64,000 nt of DNA, from contig NC_058195.1 of NCBI RefSeq assembly GCF_907165205.1, forward strand, positions 29,532,936 to 29,596,935, written 5' to 3'. The position numbers and the translations under genes were made by a program. The notes beneath the pieces are model-generated. The model was not told the origin of the DNA, searched no databases, and saw nothing but the letters and a program-made list of their open reading frames with translations. Shown here piece by piece: positions 43,540 to 53,858 of this stretch (the stretch's first letter is position 1; the number at the start of each line of letters is the position of its first letter). Source of the DNA: Coccinella septempunctata (Eukaryota; Arthropoda; Insecta; Coleoptera; Coccinellidae).

Positions 43540-44172
43540 ACCCGAACCCAGCATTTATCTGTAAAAATTTCCTTATTATGCGATAAAAATTCGTCACATT
43601 CGTGCTTTTTGGGTGGGATTTTCTTATCAATGTGTTCCCTTAAATAGGCAGTAACCAATTTTTTTCTTTCTCAGACCACTTTCGGTTGCCCGTTTTAAGT
43701 TTTTTCACAGGAAAAGATTGTTTGTGTTGAAAGCATAATTCACAAATGAGTGACCAAAAGCACGGGAACTGTCCGATACAATTTGCCTCTTAAAATAAAG
43801 CAAACGTATTTTTTTGCGAGTTTTTTTTTATTTCTCCGAAAGCGATTGAAATAAGTCGTTACTACTGTTTTCAACCGTTTCATATTTCTGAAATTCTATT
43901 ATACTGATTCTTTTCACCTCTCCCGCGCGTCGTCTATTGAAAACCTGCAGAGACGTTAACGTTGCCTCTGCTAAGTCCATCCGGGCCAAAATCGAAAAGC
44001 TAATTTCCATGGTTTCTAGGGCGTCTTTTCTCTTTTCGGTCAAATAGTCGCACAGTTTTTTTATGTCTCCCATTGTGTGCAGTGTAAAAGTTTTTGACTT
44101 GATCATTTTAAGTTGAGTTTCCGCAACGGTTTTATGGACATTTACGTCGACTTCTTGTGTGAAAGCTTTCAA
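43540..44172 (-). pseudogene. Crypton-like tyrosine recombinase, second half (composite copy 1)
   Basis: Minus strand 43828-44172 reads MGDIKKLCDYLTEKRKDALE and LTSLQVFNRRRAGEVKRISI. NRRRAGEV carries the box-I Arg of tyrosine recombinases in the form typical of an animal multicopy Crypton-like family. After a TAA, another frame at about 43700-43810 holds RGKLYRTVPVLLV, the conserved stretch between boxes I and II. The C-terminal SANT-like block WSEKEKK and ending CWVRVMTFVYNTYRNK (43540-43680) follows. Boxes II/III with the catalytic His/Arg and Tyr are absent, so it cannot recombine DNA. Confidence 0.6.
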
Positions 44173-44551
44173 AATATCTTTTGCATTTTTTTCATGACAT
44201 CCTTATGATTTTTAATGCATTCAATAATTAATATTTGGCCAATCTGCTTCAGTAGTGTGCCCAAACTGAACGCTACCGAAGGAGCTTCTCATATGAGTTA
44301 ATTGTTTCACTGTACCGGGCGCACTTGTTCATAGCGGTCAAAACCATGTCCACAAACTTGGGGTCATAAATATAAATAAATAAATAAGTTAACGGCATGT
44401 AGACAATTATTCAATTCGGACAGGATTCGAACCGCGAAACGCCTAGCTTCTCTATATTTTTCCACCATTTTATTTGCATAGATGATGAGTTCATCATATT
44501 GGATTATTCTACACTCGTCATGATCCCTCGGTGGTGGAAATAAATGATTCT

Positions 44552-45110
44552 TTACCGTGGATGATGCCTTAGGGTGTAGTCTTCCTGTAATTTTTTTGCT
44601 GAGTAAATTGGGTAATCTTTCATTATTGAAATCAATGTTTGCGCAAGATTTGAAATGTTCCCGGAGGGTATTTTTCGAAAAAATCCTTTACAGTTAGCAC
44701 ATGCACTGAAATCCTTTTCACTGTCTGCTGTTTTAGGCCGTCGCGAAACAATAAGTTCTCCATCATTGAAATTCTCATTCGTTTTGAGAAGAAAGTTTCC
44801 CCTTTTCCTAAATTCTCCAAAGATTTTGACCCTTTCGATGTTACCTTTTGGTAACATCATGAATTTTTTTAACCTCGTCCTCACTGCTATGCTTATTCTC
44901 CAAATGCCTAGATATTTTTTGCTGCTTCTTTCGGCTTCTTGTCTCCTTTTCTTCCGCGAGACTCTGTTATTTTCATATTTCTGTCATCGCACCCTGGTTC
45001 GGTCAACGAGGCAGATAAATAAATTTGAATTGCTTTCAAAGGGGAGTCATTGGACTAATTCAGTTTATTCACTTTTTCAATATTCAGATCCATTTCAGAC
45101 AAAATGGAAG
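44552..45110 (-). pseudogene. Crypton-like recombinase, N-terminal half (composite copy 1)
   Basis: The minus strand has SRHLENKHSSEDEVKK (about 44870-44920) in one frame. Then MMLPKGNIERVKIFGEFRKR, GNFLLKTNENF, ELIVSRRP and CANCKGFF follow (44552-44884). This order (HLxxKH, then LRxxGDFxHN-like, then SRRP and a CxxCxGFF finger) matches the N-terminal region of the same Crypton-like family. It is frame-shifted, and the second half of the finger is lost in this copy although present in copy 2. Confidence 0.55.
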
Positions 45111-45638
45111 ATAATGGTGAATTCCGATTAGCATCTCGTGAATTATCGGTGTCCGTTTCTGAAAAGTCATAATCCGGATCATCATCTGGATCGTCTTCAT
45201 CAACTGAAATTAATAATACAATTCAGACAAAATTGAGTAGCTATACATTCATGTATTCATTGCCGTATCCCGTTACCGGGAATAAATCTACAAAACTACA
45301 AAAAAAAAATAAAGGACCACAAAATAGCGACTGCGCGATATTTCATTTCTATAGAATTAGGAAATAAATGTCTGTCGCCAGAGCTCCACGAAATGAAAAT
45401 ATTCTCTGAACAGAGGGTTCAGTTGTTTCCGAATAAGTTGAATTTTTTCAGAATGACTTTCTTTTTCACGATTTTTCAGGATGTTCCAAAACGCAGTGGT
45501 CATTCTGAAGCACTTCATAGTCTAGTTAGATTATTTGAAATAAAATCATATCTGGAGGTGGTGTCAATTTTAATTTATGTACTCGTTACATAAATAGCTA
45601 TTCCAAATTAAAAATAAAAAGACCTATAGCTTATTTAA

Positions 45639-46921
45639 CCCTAGACTGCGCAATTTTTTTTTCTCAAAAAAAAATTATTTGGATATGTATCTTCTTGAGT
45701 AGAATGGAAAAAAAATCATAAAAAAAATTCAGAACAGTCAATTTATTGAAATGAATCAAAAAAATCATAGGTATCATTTCTGCTACATTGTGTCATAATG
45801 CTTAGACAAAAATGTAATCCACATTTCGAACATTTTATGGAGGAGAATGATGAACATCGTGGTAATTTGCATCTTTGTCTTTTTTCGTCATGAAGTGGCC
45901 AGTGATTATAGGCGTCTTGACGAACGTCCTTTGGAGGTATATATAATGTAGTATAGCTGAGCATTGTTTTTTCTCTTGAATAATTTTTTAAAGATCACTT
46001 GGTCTTTCCCTTTTTCTTATATATAAAGTTTTTTTCTGATTGCACAAACAATAGGCAATTTTGGCACGGAATTTAGCTTGGGGCAGATATTAATCCCCTC
46101 TTTTTCCCTCACTGTTTCTATATAAAATCCATGCGTTTATGATCGCCATATCGATGAAATGGTAAAACAACAAATTTTGTCCTCATTCTTATTTTGTAGC
46201 GTCCAATCAATCTGTCAAGTAGATCAACTCCGCCCATGTGTCTATTGTACTCTTTTATGATATTGGGACGTTGGACATCTATAAGCTTTCCTTTTTTTTT
46301 TGTCGAGTTCTGGCAGACTACCCCATCCTAAACTCAATTGGCATAGAAGGTATTGAATTTTCGAAATTATTCTGTGAAAAATCTTTCTCTTCATTATTAT
46401 CTTTTACAATGAAATCATCTTCACTATCTGACAAATGTGCAATAATTTCTTCCAAATCTCTATCATTGAGATACTTTCTGCGTCACTTCTTTTGCTCCAT
46501 ATTCCACCTAAAATAAAATCATCTCATTGATGCACAATGTATCAGATGTGATACATATGAATAAAACCAAGATTCGGGCGAAAAAACAATTGTATACAAC
46601 CGGATAACAAAATATTATGAAATACCAACCTTTTATTTACTTCTGTTATCCAAAACTTCCTTATGAATTCAAAATGAATGAAAATTGTAAGGCTTTTCTG
46701 GCACCTGCACAACAAGACCATTCGTATTCACGACATGCGTCAACTGAATTACGCGGAACATCGCGTAAACAAAACAAACCAGAAAATATATCTTATGTAT
46801 AGTATGATAAGGATGTAGCAGATCATCTACGATGTTCACTAATATAATAGCGCGCTCCCTGATTATGATCAACGCGTAGAAAGATATATGTATCAGATCG
46901 TCTACAATGTGCAGTGTAGGG
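45639..46921 (-). mobile_element. piggyBac element inserted in composite copy 1 (1283 bp)
   Basis: TTAA duplicated at 45635-45638 and 46922-46925. Ends CCCTAGACTGCGCA and inverse of CCCTACACTGCACA. The empty site with a single TTAA occurs in copy 2 near 58667. It carries an internally deleted transposase. Confidence 0.9.
45743..46500 (-). pseudogene. piggyBac transposase, internally deleted
   Basis: The N-terminus at about 46500 reads KYLNDRDLEEIIAHLSDSED. It is joined after about 200 bp to RPNIIKEYNRHMGGVDLLDR and LIGRYKIRMRTKF (about 46170-46270), the conserved block with the third catalytic Asp. The Cys-rich tail CKLPRC, CSKCGLHFC (45743-45964) is last. The first two catalytic acids and most of the core are missing. 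A stop follows the first residues (Met-Glu-Gln-Lys-Lys). Confidence 0.8.
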
Positions 46922-47305
46922 TTAAATTTCAGAAACGTAGAATTACACGGACTTTGTGATAGGTCGGAAAGGGGTTACTGCGCTGTTTTGTTTCTCAAAA
47001 TATTTCATATCGACGGAAATGCTTCTACTAGTTTTGCTATTTCGGAAAGTAAGGTATCCCCGCTAAAGAAAATTTGTATAGGGCGATTCGAACTTTGTGG
47101 GGCAGTTTTGTTGGCAACATTGATCAAATTTGCCCTTCAACTATTCTCTGATAAATTTTCGTTCTCTAATGTTTATGCTTGGTCAAAGTCGCAACTAGTT
47201 TTAGCATGGCTTCGCTCACCTTCTTACCCGTCTAAAAATTTTGTAGCTAAGAGGGTTGCATATATACAAGAGAAGATTCCATCTGTGTTTACTCATTTTG
47301 GATAG
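46907..47305 (+). pseudogene. BEL/Pao pol fragment (composite copy 1)
   Basis: Plus strand reads VELHGLCDRSERGYCAVLFL, SKVSPLKKICIGRFELCGAV and NVYAWSKSQLVLAWLRSP. This is the RNase-H-like/Pao region of BEL retrotransposons (pattern HGFCDASxxAYGAVVY, RLELCAA, WSDSxxVLxWL). About 130 residues survive. It ends with THFG and TAG exactly where Helitron-derived sequence starts on the other strand. Confidence 0.8.
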
Positions 47306-47470
47306 AATTTAGAATGTTACGGAATACTATATTTTTAGTGAAAACTTTCTTTGATGATTTAAACAAATACCCTTGATGTTTTGTCTCCACCACGCCTACC
47401 TTCACGGATTCCCAAGAGCGAGCTCTTGAGCAACATAAAGTTGTCCATGACAAAAGACAGGACTCGTTGA
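47290..47470 (-). pseudogene. Helitron helicase C-terminal scrap (composite copy 1)
   Basis: Matches 27590-27765 in the Helitron: the last coding bases (SRARSWESVKV, then DKTSRVF in a shifted frame) and the 3' non-coding part. Frame is broken. At 47470 it joins a LINE RT scrap. Confidence 0.75.
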
Positions 47471-47560
47471 ATTCTGTTTTTATGAATATCATATTGTTCG
47501 AGGCCATTACCAAATTTATGTATTTTATGCAAGCAGCTGTCTTCAAAGAAATTTTTCATT
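47471..47560 (-). pseudogene. LINE RT scrap
   Basis: The reverse complement contains GATATTCATAAAAACAGAAT, coding for YDIHKNRIQRV, shared with the LINE tail at 54275-54320. About 90 bp remain. Confidence 0.6.
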
Positions 47561-47627
47561 AGGTATTTGCCTCGGCCTTCCAAGCTTTAATCTTGAATTT
47601 TTCTTTCCAATGAACTAGTGAGCCAGG

Positions 47628-47690
47628 AGATTCGCCTATATTGATAGATTAGCCTATACTGATAGATTCGCCTTATTGGTGGATTCCCCT
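47628..47690. repeat. Short tandem repeat, about 20-bp units
   Basis: Three or four imperfect copies of GATTCGCCTATATTGATA-like units. Non-coding. Confidence 0.6.
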
Positions 47691-47710
47691 TCACGGGCTG
47701 ATTTTTTTTT

Positions 47711-47904
47711 CGACCAGGCTCGGGCCTACGGCCCTCGCTGTTCCCCCCCCCCCACAAACAGGGCTCGGGCCTGCGGCCCTCGCAGCTTATTCACATTTCG
47801 ACCAGGCTCTGGCCTTCGGCCCTCGCTGTTTGCCTATTTACCAGGCTCGGGCCTTCGGCCCTCGCTGTTTACCTATCGACCAGGCTCGGGCCTACGGCCC
47901 TCGC
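47711..47904. repeat. GC-rich hairpin minisatellite, five units
   Basis: Five copies of a core GCTCGGGCCTACGGCCCTCG (with T/C/G variants in the loop) at 47717, 47763, 47804, 47844 and 47883, spaced 39-46 bp apart and mostly preceded by GACCAG and followed by CTGTTT. Each core can form a GGGCC/GGCCC stem with a 3-base loop. Strikingly GC-rich in an AT-rich setting. Confidence 0.85.
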
Positions 47905-48180
47905 TTTTGGTCCATCAAATGAAAAAAAAAATGGTTTCCGTACATGCAATTATTCCATACATAACACCTGTCTCCCAAATCCAATACCAAGTATGGCCGA
48001 AAAACCATCGTTATATATTATAGCGTCGGTCTTTTCGATTAAAAAAAAAAAACAAAAAAAGTCGTTGAAATAGAAAAAAAACCTACTAAACATTTACATT
48101 GAAAATTTCCTTTCAACTCGCTAAATGATACGCCCATGTTCATTCCCAAGGTCAATATTCTCCCTATTCAGTTGTCAAAA
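47905..48180. other. No recognisable gene
   Basis: AT-rich with A-runs near 48042-48060. Nothing recognised. Confidence 0.3.
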
Positions 48181-48614
48181 ACGATGAATTAATTTCAAAC
48201 AACCCATTTATGATCGCCACTTTGCTTTGGCGAATTATGAAATATTTTCGAGATTGGTGTGAAATATGCCAATTTTCAATTTCAAAACTTATTATTTATC
48301 GATATTCTATTCAATATCCGACTGGATTAGTTTGATATTATGCTGAAAAATAATTCTTACTATAAAGTGAAATATCAGATAAACCATGAGCGAACTCCCC
48401 TCAGTGTCGAAATGGAATGATCCATTCAGAATTATGAAATATTTTCAAAAATCTGATAGCAAATATTATAGAGTTATTAACTCTATAATTCTTTCTTATA
48501 GAAGATCGATTTCGGTTGAACATACCTTCTGAAGATAATTTGAAGATTCCACATTGTCAATAAATTCATCATTTCCCTATTTTTCGTAGACGTCAAAATC
48601 GCTATGTGGCAACA
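48180..48614 (-). repeat. Probable 3' LTR of the env-bearing Gypsy
   Basis: On the minus strand, a purine-rich tract AGTGGGGAGA (48615-48624) precedes TGTTGCCACATAGC at 48614, about 290 bases after the env stop. This is where the 3' LTR of an errantivirus should start. No second LTR exists in the window, so the far boundary is a guess. Confidence 0.4.
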
Positions 48615-48902
48615 TCTCCCCACTAAAAGAAAATTTTTGATGTACGAGAATAGCAAAAATCTTTAAAATAAGAATTCCGAAGCAGTATGACACCTTACAT
48701 GAGGTATTAAAATGTGAATATATATTCTAACTAAATTATTCAGTAATATCAAGATTGAAATCAATAAAATATTATGGATACTCAATTAGTGCAAAAATGA
48801 GAGCATAGAATTATCAAGAAATTAAGACATTGCAAATTGAACGAGATATTAGAGAAAATATAAAGGAGTAAGATCTATAAGATATATGTTAAATTGCAAC
48901 AA

Positions 48903-50902
48903 TTAATGAGGATTAATTTTCAATGTCTTGTTTGTTCTTTTCTGTGTTTGAGACCCGCTGCTGGAGGCGTCTTCTGGTCTCGATACTCGGATTTCTGTCT
49001 CAGAGGAACCTGGGTAATTAAGACGTTGGAGTTCTGCATCGTAGTAGACTTGAAGTGGTTGCTGTATTGGTCTTTTGTGACATTGGTTGAATATCTGGAA
49101 ACATGGACCTGCTTCAATGGCTCTAGGCTCTTTGGTACAGCAGAAGATTCTTCGTAGAATTTGGAAACACCCACACCATTTCATGAAATTGTAGAGGACA
49201 ATGAGCAAAATGGTACCACATGTAATTGATAGGGCTGTTGTTACCCACGAAGAGTGTTGGATGATGAAAGGCCTATTCAGTTGTTGTTGGAGTTGTTCAT
49301 CGAATTCTGCTAGCTTGTGTTGAGCATACTTGAGTTCGTGGAGGTTGACACTTGTTAATTTTATTGGTACCATATGAATTGCGTGGACGGTGAGATTTCT
49401 CTTCAATTTCTGGCAGCAATCGTCCTGTATTATACTTGAAGATGGAATTTCATAACTTGAGTTTAGGGAAGCTAGTACTGCGCTCGTTTCTATTTACGAT
49501 CAGTAAATGCCTTGCAGTGTGAGTTGAGCTTTAGAATACCCATCTTCTCGATGATTTCTTGCTTTAAGGATTCTTCACCACAGATGATAGAGATTCGAGT
49601 TGGGGTGGATAGGGAGAACAGCCATTCATTAACGTCGGTCTTGTGCCAGATTTCAGCATCGGCTATGATATTTCTTTTCATGCAGGAGTCGGGAATCTTG
49701 TTGACGATTTTCATTAGCAGTTGTACTTCACAGGAAGAGTCGATTTTCTTCATGGTTGGCATCTGATTGCAAATCCACTCTCTCGGATGGTATTCAATGC
49801 AATTTTCCAATTTATCAGCCAACAAATAATTTGTTCTCATAGGTGAAATCAGTAGGAAGGGATTGGATGGCTCGATATAAGAGAATAAACTATTATCTTC
49901 AGAATGAGGGAGTGGTAAAGAGAATAGTTGATAAAGATCAAGGTCTTGTGAGGAAGAAATAGGTATTTCGAATGCAATTGTTGGTAAGCTGTTTTTTATG
50001 AAAGATTTCAAATTCATGATTTTATAGTAGTAATAAACGTTTTCGATACTCAAAGGAATAGGAAGAGAAATATTAGTAGAGATTTTCAGAAGTTCTCGAT
50101 AAAGTGCTTCTGGAGACAAAATTCTATAACTTATTATTCCATGCTGTATAAGTGAAACATCATTCACGTAATTTTGCAAATTGAATAGGAGTTCATCAGT
50201 CATTTCAATGAGCAGTATAAGATGATTTGAAATTTGAGATTCTATTCCATACGCATGTTGAATATTATTAAGATCCTTCGAGAACTGATTAAATTCTTTT
50301 AAGTTCTTATTCAAGATTCCTATGTTTTCGTTCATTTTATAAAATGAATTATTGAAATTAGAAATAGTAGATGAAAGAATTGATACTTGTTGCTGCATTA
50401 AAACATCAGTTTGTTTTTCGTTATTTATGATTTGATTTATTGTATCTGAATAAAATTGAGCGTCTTCTGAATCCGGGTTACCAGTTAACCATTTAATAGC
50501 CGTTCCGACGCCGTTAAATAAGCCACGTTTCTTTCTTGGCATATTAATTTGATGAGATATAATTTTATAAATTTCCTCAATTATTGTAACTTTGGTTTTC
50601 ACGTAACTTAATGGATTTTTACAGTCATTAGAAAGATGCTCTGCCATTGCGATATCACATAGATTAATAGAGTTCGAGTAGAAACCTAATATTTGTACGA
50701 CTTGATATTTGAAATGAGTTAAGTTATGATATGTAAGAATTATATATTTTTCGTTTGATATTTGTGCCTTACCAAGATTATGATATAATAAACCGGAGGA
50801 TGATTTGATGGGATTGATTTCATACTGATGTGCTTGAAGAAGGACCTGGAAAGTGAATAACTGGAGGAGAACAATTATTTTCGTCATTATCTGCAACAAC
50901 AT
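48903..50902 (-). pseudogene. env: Errantivirus-type envelope gene, one frameshift
   Basis: The start at 50902 overlaps the end of pol by about 80 bp. The first about 25 residues are a hydrophobic signal-like segment. A furin-type site RKKR (about 50515-50530) is followed by GLFNGVGTAIKWL, the fusion-peptide-like start of the transmembrane subunit in Gypsy-type (baculovirus F-related) envelopes. Coiled-coil-like Asn/Gln-rich helices come next. The first frame ends at 49490. The continuation in another frame (48903 to about 49495) carries a membrane anchor (about 49175-49240) and a basic/Ser-rich tail. With the frameshift, the first frame alone would give a protein lacking the anchor. Confidence 0.8.
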
Positions 50903-52307
50903 AAGGTTTCAATTTATTAAAATGATAAGTTTTTAGTTTCGAAGGACTAATTCTCAATATTGCTGTCTGATTATTATGTATCTGTTCTATTTTATAAGGG
51001 CCTTTGTAATTTGGAGCTAGTTTCTTATTTTTCGCTTTCGACCGTGAGTCATAAAGAAGTACAAGATCGCCTTCATTGAATTGATATGTTCTATTGTGAG
51101 TTTTATCATAATATTCCTCGGATTTATTTTTAGACTTTAGAAGATTATCACGAGCAGTTTCTCTCAATATTTTCAATTTATTTGTGATATCAGTAGCTAG
51201 TTCTGAATAATTATTGAGATTTTTCGGATTATTTATTTGTGACGGAATTCGAGCCCTTTGTCCAAAGACTAATTCATATGGAGTTTTTTGAGTAGATTTA
51301 TGTATTGAGGTATTATAACTAAACGTTGCAAAGTTGAGGAATTCATCCCAGTTATTAGAGTCTTTATTTACATAGCATTTGAAATAATCTTTAAGAGTTA
51401 GATGTGTTCTTTCTAAGGATCCTTGCGTTTGAGGGTGATATGGAGATGATTGCTTATGTTTGATCGACATTAATTTATTTATTTCCTTGAATATTTTCGA
51501 TGTGAATTCTACGCCTTGATCTGTGAGAATATTGTTTGGAAATCCGAATTGTGTACAGAATTTAAGAAAGTGTATTGCTACTGTTACAGCATCATGTACG
51601 TTGAGAGCGTAAGCTCAAATGAATTTCGTTAAGTCGTCTTGAATGGTTAATGTAAAGCGATTATTATTTTTCGTCATAGGTAGAGGACCAACTATATCTA
51701 AGGCAATTTGTTCACAGAATTTGGTTGAGGTAGTTGTAATGATCATAGGACTTTTATTATGTTTGAAATCAGTTTTAGATTTTTGACATATTTTGCATCT
51801 CCTTATATACTTCCGAATATGATCTTTCATATTATTCCAAAAATAAAATTTCTTTATTTTTTCGTATGTGCGTTCAAATCCTTGGTATCCAGCTAATGGT
51901 GAATCATGGTTTTCGAATAAAATTTCCTTTATTAAGTTTTCATGACTTACATTAATTCGTTCGTCGCATAAAATTTCATATTCAAAGTCACGAAATAGAA
52001 AATATAAGAGACTGAAAAAGGTATCCTCTCGGATTATTGAATTATTTTTAAAAAGAGCTATATTTGGAATCGTGAACTTTTTTATGTTGTTAAAATTGAG
52101 CATTAGTCTAAGATTAACGAAAGTTGCGAATAAATCTTTGTATGTTACAGATTGATCATTAAATTCTTTCAGAAAGAGAACAAAAATAAATTGATGAGTT
52201 GACTTTTTTGCTATTATATCAGTAACTTTAGGATTTTCTGGAAGATCGGTAAAATGAGTTTTTATAAAATCAAGAAATTTGTTCGAAATTGAGTAGTCGC
52301 AGGACAT
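50820..52307 (-). pseudogene. Gypsy integrase region of pol, one stop
   Basis: The first part (51615-52307) has HDSPLAGYQGFERTYEKIKK and CKICQK (HHCC zinc domain) and the first catalytic Asp in ALDIVGPLPM. An in-frame TGA (51615-51617) interrupts; the same frame then has ILTDQGVEFTSKIF (second Asp), HPQTQGSLERTHLTL with the catalytic Glu, and the C-terminal GPYKIEQIHN module, ending at 50820. All three catalytic acids are preserved. A frame of about 55 codons precedes it, linking it to the macro-domain fragment. Confidence 0.9.
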
Positions 52308-52464
52308 TGGAATTATAAATGTTTTTATATTGGAAATAGGCGTATTAACAACCTTAGGTTTAGGAATTTTAACTTCTCTTTGATGAAAGCCTTTGGAGTT
52401 TTCAAACGTAAGGTCTTCGTCATCTATAGAATAAACAAAATTTTTACTGTGTTCGTCAGGTAAA

Positions 52465-52655
52465 TTATATATTGTTATACTGATCGACGAATCGTGAAAA
52501 ATGTAATTTAATCATATCAAATATTTTTGGCCAATAAAGATTGTCTAATCCACAACTGATACGAGGGAAAGCTAAATGTGATTCATTATTTTGTTGACAT
52601 AAAATTTTGAGATTCATTAGAGCTTTGAAAACTGTTTGATCATTTCGCAAACCGG
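52465..52655 (-). pseudogene. Macro-domain (ADP-ribose-binding) C-terminal fragment in pol
   Basis: Minus strand reads ALMNLKILCQQNNESHLAFP followed by RISCGLDNLYWPKIFDMIKL. It fits the second half of a macro domain: Ala/Phe-Pro-x-Ile-x-Cys-Gly-Leu-Asp, then Trp-x-x-(V/I) and a helix. Macro modules are known in the pol of some insect Gypsy elements, placed before the integrase. The reading continues in another frame with ISITIYNLPDE, as expected for the final strand. Upstream strands are lost at the junction with the GC-rich island (about 52655). Confidence 0.6.
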
Positions 52656-53858
52656 AGGACGAGCGAACCTCAGTAAGTCTTACCGAAGTTGTAAAGGCTT
52701 CATACTTGCTGAGAGGACCTTCCTGGTGACCACCGCGCGGACTCAGAAGTCCGCGCAGCGATCCTGATTCGGGACGGTAGTCGTTCGACCTGGGATTCAC
52801 CCGCGGGTCCCTCTGCTCTTTCGTGCACCCGATGCCTTTGAGGGCGGTTTCCTCGGAGACCGCACTCCGGCCTCGGGGTGGGAGAGGCCGCGTTGTGGTG
52901 GGTCTCATGATGTTGGGCGACGTACCTGTCAGGCATTTGATGCCTTCGCCGGATTCGGAAGGGTTGCCATCGTATGTCACGCTTCCTCCCGCAGCAACTG
53001 TGGTGGATGAAATCCAAGACGCGAAACGTCGTGAGGCGATGTGCTATGCCATCCTGAGCGTCAACGCGAGACTCGTGCGACAATTCAATCACGTCGTGAT
53101 CCCTATCTTCTACCCCCGAGAACTGGGAGGAGCTGGTTTCCCTCATCCTGGCGGATTTGGGAAAGCCCTCTGCTCCGGCGGGGACAATGGTCGTTTGCGG
53201 GCTACGCTCGCAATGACCACGTTCACGCAAGGGGCACGGAAGAAGTTCCAGCTGGATTCGGATCCCTGGTTGACCGATGTAAGGGTCGAAGTTGAAAGAG
53301 ATCGCGCCAGAGTCGGATTGCTCGCGGAAGAGCGCCGTGCTGCGGACGAAGGAAAACTCGGGTTCGCGACCGTAGAGCCGTTGGAGGACGCGATTGCCGC
53401 GCGGGCGGCGGAGGGCATGCTGTGGTCCGAGGTTATGTTGCCTCAGGACCGTCAGCGCCCTACCGCCCACCGTCGGCATCGCGGACCCCGTCTGGCTCAG
53501 GTCAGGAAGAACCTGGACCGTGTTTATCTTGCGCTTGCCAGGGTGCACGCGAAATTCGATCCCAGATACCTTGTCAACCCTAGGGTGACCAAGGAGGTCT
53601 GGCTCGACCGCGTAGCCATGGCAAAGGGCGCAAGCACGGTCTATCGAGTTGTTCGACCTAGCGGCCGGCGCGTCGTCTTGCACGGAATTAGGGATACGCA
53701 CAACCAAAGGCGTGCGGAGAGAGAGATGATAAGAGGTGGGTGGACTTTTGGGGGCCAACACGACCTGCGGCAGAACACCGCGGCAGGTTTGGAAGGAGGG
53801 GAGATTGCCGTACCCGTACCGACACAGCGCGCTGGAACTACAGTCTGGGAAAGTCATC
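52656..53858 (+). other. GC-rich island: probable endogenous narna-like viral RdRp fragment
   Basis: Clearly GC-richer than anything else here. The plus frame is open from 52781 through to the adjoining LINE sequence. It contains FYPRELGGAGFPHPGGFGKA (about 53110-53170), the thumb-region phrase PRE(L/M)GGLGFP of narnavirus-like RNA polymerases. A block with KRREAMCYAILSVNARLV precedes it and a basic helical region follows. The minus strand is open in exactly codon-aligned register from 52700 to 53914. The palm motifs including GDD are not present, so only a C-terminal part remains. In-frame TGA/TAG occur before 52781. Right junction: LINE RT. Left junction: antisense Gypsy. Confidence 0.55.

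Larger units (their letters stand above)
43168..47470. repeat. Composite unit, copy 1 (pairs with 56281-59214)
   Basis: Long duplication of mixed content: minus-strand tyrosine-recombinase-like coding sequence, a plus-strand BEL/Pao piece, and a minus-strand Helitron helicase tail. Shared sequence starts at TTTTGTGATTGGAT (43173 and 56286) and ends at ACAGGACTCG (47470 and 59210). Copy 1 has an extra 1283-bp piggyBac insertion and about 120 bp more in the recombinase part. Confidence 0.85.
48180..52655 (-). mobile_element. Env-bearing Gypsy (errantivirus-like) element, 5'-truncated
   Basis: Minus-strand order: macro-domain fragment, integrase, env, probable 3' LTR. Gag, protease, RT, RNase H and 5' LTR are missing; the element stops abruptly at about 52655 against the GC-rich island. 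Lesions: frameshift near 52490, in-frame TGA at 51615-51617, frameshift near 49495. Confidence 0.8.

Noticed and set aside
44350..44420. tRNA-like or other structured RNA
   Set aside because: No cloverleaf could be drawn; nothing elsewhere in the window looked like a tRNA or rRNA either.
47711..47904. GC-rich hairpin repeats as a CRISPR array or terminators
   Set aside because: The intervals are short and related to each other, and no cas genes or bacterial context exist.
47676..48023. Plus-strand Arg/Gly/Pro-rich frame of 115 codons
   Set aside because: It is the translation of the hairpin minisatellite; no protein family.
52465..52980. Single 171-codon minus-strand protein
   Set aside because: A chance fusion: the first part is the reverse of the GC-rich island in a non-aligned frame, the second part is the Gypsy macro-domain fragment.
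52656..53858. GC-rich island as an R2-type or rDNA-derived retroelement
   Set aside because: No zinc-finger, RT or endonuclease motifs and no rRNA-like sequence seen; the RdRp-like phrase and the aligned reverse ORF fit a viral source better.
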